Under the pieces are notes generated by a model. It worked only from the letters and a program-made list of their open reading frames with translations. It was not told the DNA's origin and did no database searches. From Merluccius polli (taxonomy: Eukaryota; Chordata; Actinopteri; Gadiformes; Merlucciidae): 64,000 bases of DNA. Shown here in pieces: positions 57,891 to 64,000 of the stretch (positions are counted from its first letter, which is position 1; every line of letters begins with the position of its first letter). The stretch covers positions 1 to 64,000 of the forward strand of contig JAOPHQ010005744.1 in the NCBI GenBank assembly GCA_030340625.1. The letters are read 5' to 3'. The position numbers and the translations under genes are program-made.

Positions 57891-58247
57891 AAACTGCGCG
57901 CGGCGGCCGAGGCGGAGCAGCCGGCGTTCGACGCCCTGGAGGCGGAGCTGAAGAAGGCGTCGGGCGCGAGCGACCGCATGTCCCGCGTGCACAGCGAGCG
58001 CGACGTCGAGCTGGACCACTACCGCCGCCACCTGTCGGGGCTGCAGGACCGCTGGAGGGCCGTGTTCTCCCAGATGGACCTGCGGCAGAGGGAGCTGGAG
58101 CAACTGGGCCGGCAGCTGGGCTACTACCGCGAGAGCTACGCCTGGCTCATCCAGTGGATCACCGACGCCAAGCAGCGGCAGGAGAAGATCCAGGCCGTGC
58201 CCATCTGCGACAGCAAAACACTGAAGGAGCAGCTGGCCCAGGAGAAG
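57891..58247 (+). CDS. plec: Plectin exon 27 (spectrin repeats)
   Basis: The largest plakin-domain exon, 119 codons. It begins KLRAAAEAEQPAFDALEAEL, passes through SERDVELDHYRRHLSGLQDR and DLRQRELEQLGRQLGYYRES, and ends SKTLKEQLAQEK. Conserved in plakins (RQRELEQLGRQL-x-YYRES). GC-rich, so other frames also stay open, but those are shadows. Acceptor cctgcag, donor GTACTG. Residues 1132-1250. Confidence 0.96.
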
Positions 58248-58403
58248 GTACTGTAATGAAGATACTGTGTGGAGAGCACTGATCTGGCTTTTCACGCTGG
58301 TCGCCAGTGTTGTTTTTACTCTCTTTCCCTCTTGATCTAGATCTCTCTCTCTCTCTCTCTCTCTGTTTCTCCCAATCTTCTCATCTCTCTCTCTCTATTC
58401 ATA

Positions 58404-58405
<2 letters not shown>

Positions 58406-58447
<42 letters not shown>
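58406..58447. repeat. (TA)n microsatellite next to exon 28 acceptor
   Basis: A TA tract 17 bases before the exon 28 start; it occupies the place where a polypyrimidine tract would extend. Confidence 0.9.
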
Positions 58448-58448
<1 letters not shown>

Positions 58449-58464
58449 ATTTTTTCCCCAACAG

Positions 58465-58548
58465 AAACTTCTGGAGGAGGTCGAGAGCAACAAGGACAAG
58501 ATCGACGAGTGTCACAACTACGCTAAGGCCTACATTGACACCATTAAG
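58465..58548 (+). CDS. plec: Plectin exon 28 (spectrin repeat)
   Basis: Twenty-eight codons: KLLEEVESNKDKIDECHNYA then KAYIDTIK. Acceptor ccaacag, donor GTAACA. Residues 1251-1278. Confidence 0.95.
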
Positions 58549-58707
58549 GTAACACTACAATTAGATTTTTGTATTACAACAATTATTTATTTTAAATGTT
58601 TGTTTGTTTTTATTTGAAATTTACAATGACAAATCAATTGTCTTATCTGTCAATACATCTTCTGGGATTCACGTATTGAGTCTCGAGGTCTGAATGTTAT
58701 TTTCTAG

Positions 58708-58812
58708 GATTATGAACTCCAGTTGGTGGCCTACAAAGCTCAAGCGGAACCGCTCATGTCACCCCTGAAGAAGAACAAGATGGACTCCGCCTCTGACAAC
58801 ATCATTCAGGAG
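58708..58812 (+). CDS. plec: Plectin exon 29 (end of plakin domain)
   Basis: Thirty-five codons: DYELQLVAYKAQAEPLMSPL then KKNKMDSASDNIIQE. Matches the mammalian DYELQLVTYKAQ-SP-KKPK pattern. Acceptor tttctag, donor GTCTGT. Residues 1279-1313. Confidence 0.95.
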
Positions 58813-59220
58813 GTCTGTGTGTGTTTTCACGGTGACTCAGACGATGAAGAGATGCACCAGTTTGTCCTTGAGGCAAGGATAGGTGTGCCGTGGAAATTGG
58901 TTGAATTCAAAGCATCTTCTGGCAGAGGTTAAAGCAAGGATAATGAGCTAGTGAAACATATTTACACTATAATTAGTACTATTCATGATTTGCTTCATTT
59001 GACGTTTGTCATTTCCCATCTGCTATGTGTGAAATATTGCGAAGATAGCCCATAAGATATCCTAGTAATAATGTGTTTATGTGCATTTTTCATAATCATG
59101 CCCTATGACTTTTAAGTTGATGTAGGCACAGGTCGTGGTGTGCCTTCGCCCCTAAAAGGTCGTGAACCTGACTTAGGGGACACCTTGCTAAATGTGGTGC
59201 ATGTTGGATGTGTCCTCCAG

Positions 59221-59319
59221 TATGTGACGCTGAGGACACGCTACAGTGAGCTGATGACCCTCACCAGCCAGTACATCAAGTTCATCACCGACACGCAGCG
59301 TCGCCTGGACGACGAGGAG
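59221..59319 (+). CDS. plec: Plectin exon 30 (plakin to rod junction)
   Basis: Thirty-three codons: YVTLRTRYSELMTLTSQYIK then FITDTQRRLDDEE. Highly conserved, leading into the rod. Acceptor cctccag, donor GTGCGT. Residues 1314-1346. Confidence 0.96.
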
Positions 59320-60969
59320 GTGCGTGACGACTCACGGGGACTTCAGGACACACTAAGCCCCCTAAACTTAATCCAAACAGCAAACCGGTCGCCCGAAACA
59401 TTAATCAACCAAACCACCAACCAAACAAACAAACAACCGACCGACCGACCGACCGTCCTATCAACTCACCCACCAAAACCCATGCATGCACCCACGCATA
59501 ACAAACTCTCTCTCTCTCTCTCCCTCCCTCATACCTGCATTCATGCATATCAACACACACAAATGCCTACAGAAAAGTCCCTGTGCATACCCACACACAT
59601 GCATACATGCATACAAACACACACACACATCCAATTAATTTACTGGTGACAACTTTTACACTTTCATTGACAAAAAGCGTGGAGCATTGGCATGCTGTAG
59701 CTGAGCCGCAAGGTTTTTTGGAGTGTCTTATTATTATTAGTTGAGTGTGGTCCATCAAATAATATTAACCAAAATTAAAGGCAGCAATATAGGGTCCGTG
59801 CAATGGTGTGTAATAATAACGAGACGCATTTCGAAAATCAAGTATGATGCATGAGTTTTAAATTCTAATCCAGTTTTTGACCAAACTTATGCAGCGCTAG
59901 TGTAGAGCATCGTTCAATCTTGCATTAAAGCATTTTAATTTTGGCCAAACCATCCGCCCCTCATTCATATTACATTGTTTTTTGTAATTTTATTGGGGTC
60001 CTTTGTTTCACTATGTACCTTTTTTCTCTGGCCTATGGTTTTTCTCATTTGGCTTTATGTTTCACACTTCCTACTAAATGCTTCAGCCAAAGACCCTGCA
60101 CCTGTGGTCTTTAGCTCTCCTTGGCCAAAATTAACAATTTCAAGATGTGTACATTTTTTTCTAACCCTAATGTTTCATTCTTTTCTTTGATTCTCTTAAC
60201 TGCTTGCCAGTGCTTTGGCATGGTCAAAGCTTAACTTGTTTGGGCGCTAAAGAGGTAAACTATACACTATACTTAAGGTACCTTTATATTATACCTTTTA
60301 TATACCTTACATCCTCTTGCTCTCTCATGAACTCTCACATGTTCCTTTTCTGAAACTGTAGCTTCCACGTTCATGCCGCCTATCTGCTATATTACTGTCA
60401 TTTATTCTTATCTGCTATAGTATTTCATACTTTTTTTCCTCATAGGCAATGTCATTGTTTACCTTTTGAAAGGTTATGTTTTAATACTTGACATTGCTAT
60501 TTTAGCTGCCTCCTTTAACAATGGCCTCACCTTTCTGACCTCTGCTTCCTTACACATTTCCTGAAGAATAGTGATATAAAGAGCCCCTTGTGCATGAACT
60601 GAGATGTTGTGGGAATTGATGTGAGAAGATTTAACAGGATTGCTGTACTTTTATTTTTAATAATATTAACAGAGCTTTATTACGTTGTTGTAAAGTATTC
60701 ATAATGTTAATTATACTAATATTAAACTATTTCTATAGAATACAAATCAAATCTAATTATTTTGGATGGAAGGTAGAACAGGCATATTAGATCACTGCCA
60801 CTGCTATTAACATAAAAAGAAGCAAGAACCCAAACAATATAAGTGAATGAATGTTGGTTATATATATAACTGCATTTTGAGAAGTAATTGCAAGAGAAGC
60901 TACAGCTGCATGCATGCCACGTGTTTTCTTTGCTGTGTTGTGAAGTGATTTGTTTGACATCATCATCAT

Positions 60970-61001
<32 letters not shown>

Positions 61002-61316
61002 CCACCATACCATCATCCATCCTTTCTTAAAATGCCTTGTGTTTGTTTGTGTATGAGTTAATTTTTTAACTGCATCGTGATTTTAACATCTAATTTAACA
61101 TGCATTGCACCGTAACGTTTGATGTGAACTCTATTCTAACCATTTACATTAACATTGAATGAGTAATGCAATACATTAAGCCGCTCTTTTTGTGAAGTGT
61201 GATTAGACTGTGATTACAAAAAAAAAATCACTATTCCAATCCACTTCGGGAGCCAATTAATGTAACGTGTTGCTTTATTATAATCCTTTCTTTACAATTT
61301 CCTTCCACTAATACAG
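59320..61316. other. Intron 30
   Basis: About 2 kb with an ACCG tract (about 59430-59456), CT and CA runs and an ATC repeat (about 60955-61010). No exon recognised. Confidence 0.75.
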
Positions 61317-64000
61317 AAAGCTGCCCAGAAACTCAAAGTGGAAGAGCAGAGAAAATTTGCGGAAATGCAGGACGAGTTAGCAAAACAAAAACAGTTAGCT
61401 GAATCGCACGCAAAGGCCATTGCCAAGGCAGAGCGAGAAGCCCTGGAGCTAAAGCTCAAAATGCAGGAAGAAGTCAGCCGGCGAGAGATTGTTGCTGTAG
61501 ACGCACAGAAACAGAAGCACAACATCCAGCTTGAACTGCATGAGCTCAAAAACCTCTCAGAGCAGCAAATAAAGGACAAAAGCCAACAAGTGGATGAAGC
61601 CCTACATAGCCGCACTAAGATCGAGGAAGAAATCCGCATCATTAGAATTCAACTTGAGACAACAGTAAAACAAAAGTCTGTTGCAGAGTCTGAGCTGACG
61701 CAGCTCCGTGACAAGGCAGACAAGGCTGAGAGACTCAGGAAAGCAGCTCAAGAAGAGGCCGAGAAGCTCCGCAAACAAGTCAACGAGGAGACGCAGAAGA
61801 AACGCGCAGCGGAGGAAGAACTCAAACTGAAATCACATGCTGAGAAGGAGGCTGCCAAGCAAAAACAACGGGCCCTTGAAGACCTTGAAAACCTCAAGAT
61901 GCAAGCAGAGGAGGCCGTACGACAAATGAAGCAGGCCGAAATAGAGAAGGAAAGACAAATCAAGGTGGCCCAAGAGGTGGCCCAGAAGAGTGCCGCTGTT
62001 GAGCTCCAAAGCAAACGCATGTCCTTTGTGGAGAAGACGACCAAGTTGGAGGAATCCCTCAAACAAGAGCACGTCACTGTCCTCCAGCTGCAGCAAGACG
62101 CAGCGCGACTCAAGAAGCAACAAGAGGAAGCTGAGTCTGCCAGGGAGGAGGCAGAAAAAGAGCTTGAAAAATGGCGTCAAAAGGCCAACGAGGCCCTCCG
62201 TCTGAGACTCCAGGCCGAGGAAGAAGCCCACAAAAAGAGTCTCACCCAAGAAGAAGCAGAAAAACAAAAGGAGGAGGCAGAGCGTGAGGCCAAAAAGAGA
62301 GCCAAAGCAGAGGAGTCTGCCCTGAAACAGAAGGAGATGGCCGAGAACGAACTTGAGAGGCAGAGGAAGCTCGCAGAGGGAACAGCTGAGCAGAAACTCA
62401 ATGCAGAACAAGAGCTGATCCGCCTGAGGTCAGACTTTGACCACGCTGAACAGCAGAGGTCCCTTCTCGACAATGAACTTTACCGCCTGAAGAACGAAGT
62501 GTGCGCTGCCCAACAACAAAGAAAACAACTGGAGGATGAGCTGTCCAAAGTGCGAAGTGAAATGGAGGTCCTCCTTGCATCAAAAAACAAGGCGGAAAAA
62601 GAGAGCATGTCTACAACCGAGAAGAGCAAGCAACTCCTGGAGACCGAAGCAGCCAAAATGAGGGACCTCGCCGAGGAGGCAGGCAAACTGAGATCAATTG
62701 CCGAAGATGCCAAGCGTCAGCGCCAAGTTGCCGAGGATGAAGCTGCTCGCCAGAGAGGAGAAGCCGAAAGGATCCTTAAGGAGAAGCTTGCTGCCATCAA
62801 CGAGGCTACCCGCTCAAAAACAGAGGCTGAGATCGCCCTGAAAGAGAAGGAGGCTGAAAATGAAAGACTCAGGCGACAAGCTGAAGACGAGGCTTACCAG
62901 AGAAAGGCACTTGAAGACCAAGCCAACCAGCACAAACAGGACATCGAAGAAAAGATAGTCCAGCTCAAGAAATCCTCTGAGGTTGAAATGGAAAGACAAA
63001 AGGTTATTGTGGATGACACTCTGAAGCAAAGAAGAATTGTGGAAGAAGAGATCCGAATCCTTAAGCTGAACTTCGAAAAGGCCTCATCTGGAAAGCTTGA
63101 TTTGGAGCTTGAGCTCAACAAACTGAAAAACATTGCAGAAGAAACTCAACAAAGTCGACTTCGCGCAGAAGAAGAGGCCGAAAAACTCAGGAAGCTTGCC
63201 CTTGAAGAGGAGAACAGAAGAAGGGAAGCAGAAGAAACAGTGAAGAAAATCGCTGCCGCAGAAGAGGAAGCAGCTAGGCAACGCAAGGCTGCACAAGAAG
63301 AAGTTCAGCGTCTGAAAAAGAGAGCTGAAGAAGCCAGGAAGCAGAAGGAGGAAGCTGATGTAGAAGCAGAAAAACAGATCCTCGCAGCTCAACAGGCAGC
63401 CCAGAAGTGCAGTGCAGCCGAGCAGCAAGTCCAAAGTGTCCTTGTGCAGCAACAGGAAGACAACCTTGTGCAGCAGAAACTCAAAGCCGAGTACGAGAAG
63501 GCCAAGAAGCTAGCCAAAGAGGCAGAGGCTGCTAAGGAGAAGGCAGAAAGGGAGGCAGCTCTCCTACGACAACAAGCGGAGGACGCAGAGCGCCAAAAAC
63601 TGTTGGCTGAACAAGAAGCTTCAGATCAAGCCAAAGCCCAGGAGGATGCCGAGAGGTTGAGGAAGGAGGCTGAATTTGAGGCTGCTAAAAGAGCGCAGGC
63701 TGAGGCTGCTGCACTCAAACAGAAAGAGCGGGCTGATGCCGAAATGGCGAAGCACAAGAAACTGGCAGAGCAAACTTTGAAGCAGAAATTCCAAGTGGAA
63801 CAGGAGCTTACAAAGGTTAAACTTCAGCTTGACGAAACGGATAAGCAGAAATATCTCTTGGATGACGAGCTCCAACGCTTGAAAGACGAAGTCGGCGATG
63901 CGGTCAAACAAAAGGCACAAGTGGAAGAGGAGCTCTTCAAAGTGAAGGTTCACATGGAGGAGCTGCTCAAACAGAAACTCAGAATTGAGGGGGAAAACCA
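61317..64000 (+). CDS. plec: Plectin exon 31 (coiled-coil rod), incomplete at right edge
   Basis: After acceptor aatacag, 894 codons plus two bases stay open to the window end. It starts KAAQKLKVEEQRKFAEMQDE and continues as unbroken heptad coiled coil rich in Glu, Lys, Ala, Gln and Arg. Blocks such as MEVLLASK, TEAEIALKEKEAENERLRR and VEQELTKVKLQLDETDKQK match mammalian plectin. The rod dimerises plectin and spaces the actin-binding end from the intermediate-filament-binding end. In mammals one giant exon holds the whole rod, and omission gives a rodless isoform. All minus-strand frames here are shadows of this codon pattern. Confidence 0.97.

Noticed and set aside
57809..58282. 157-codon frame overlapping exon 27
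   Set aside because: Out-of-frame shadow of a GC-rich exon; the correct frame matches plectin.
61292..63953. Many minus-strand Ser/Leu/Phe/Cys-rich frames
   Set aside because: Antisense shadows of the coiled-coil rod codons (GAG, AAG, CAG, GCC) of exon 31.

Overview
The window is vertebrate nuclear DNA, most probably from a percomorph teleost. The evidence is GT-AG introns, vertebrate codon use, dense (CT)n, (GT)n and (GATA)n microsatellites, and several interspersed repeats typical of bony fish. Apart from transposon-borne sequence, I can support only one gene: plectin (plec), on the + strand, running off the right edge. I found no RNA gene, CRISPR array or prokaryotic feature. Identifications rest on recalled mammalian plectin, dystonin and MACF1 sequences and on splice-phase bookkeeping, because no database search was possible.

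Layout. Positions 1-34846 form the multi-promoter 5' region. Alternative first exons each end one base into a codon and can join exon 2, which completes the Asp of the DERDRVQKK segment. These are: isoform 1 (11693-14495), with an eS10-like domain followed by a very long disordered tail; isoform 1b (20555-20666), with a hydrophobic mitochondrial anchor; an unassigned exon (24614-24764); isoform 1a (32411-32528); and two weaker candidates (2399-2468 and 26010-26049). Exons 2-8 (34847-45969) encode the two calponin-homology domains of the actin-binding domain, with optional micro-exons 2alpha (18 nt) and 3alpha (36 nt). Exons 9-30 (46973-59319) encode the plakin domain: spectrin repeats with an inserted SH3 fold. 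Exon 31 (61317 to the end) is the start of the giant coiled-coil rod exon. Exon count and order match the mammalian numbering, so the architecture is conserved. The C-terminal plakin repeats lie beyond the window.

How it works. The promoters supply different N-termini that set where plectin goes in the cell. The shared body binds actin and integrin beta4, scaffolds partners through the plakin domain, dimerises through the rod and, outside the window, binds intermediate filaments.

Points of interest. There is an undescribed-looking 21-nt in-frame micro-exon between exons 23 and 24, and a GC-AG intron 10 filled with two tandem arrays. Exon 16 carries a +1 frameshift (extra T near 53001), either an assembly error or a real lesion. 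A TTAA-flanked, THAP-encoding DNA transposon is nested inside a hAT-like element (5270-7206). Two copies of one short inverted-repeat element occur (22048-22320 and 44680-44943), and a 36-bp minisatellite creates long false reading frames.
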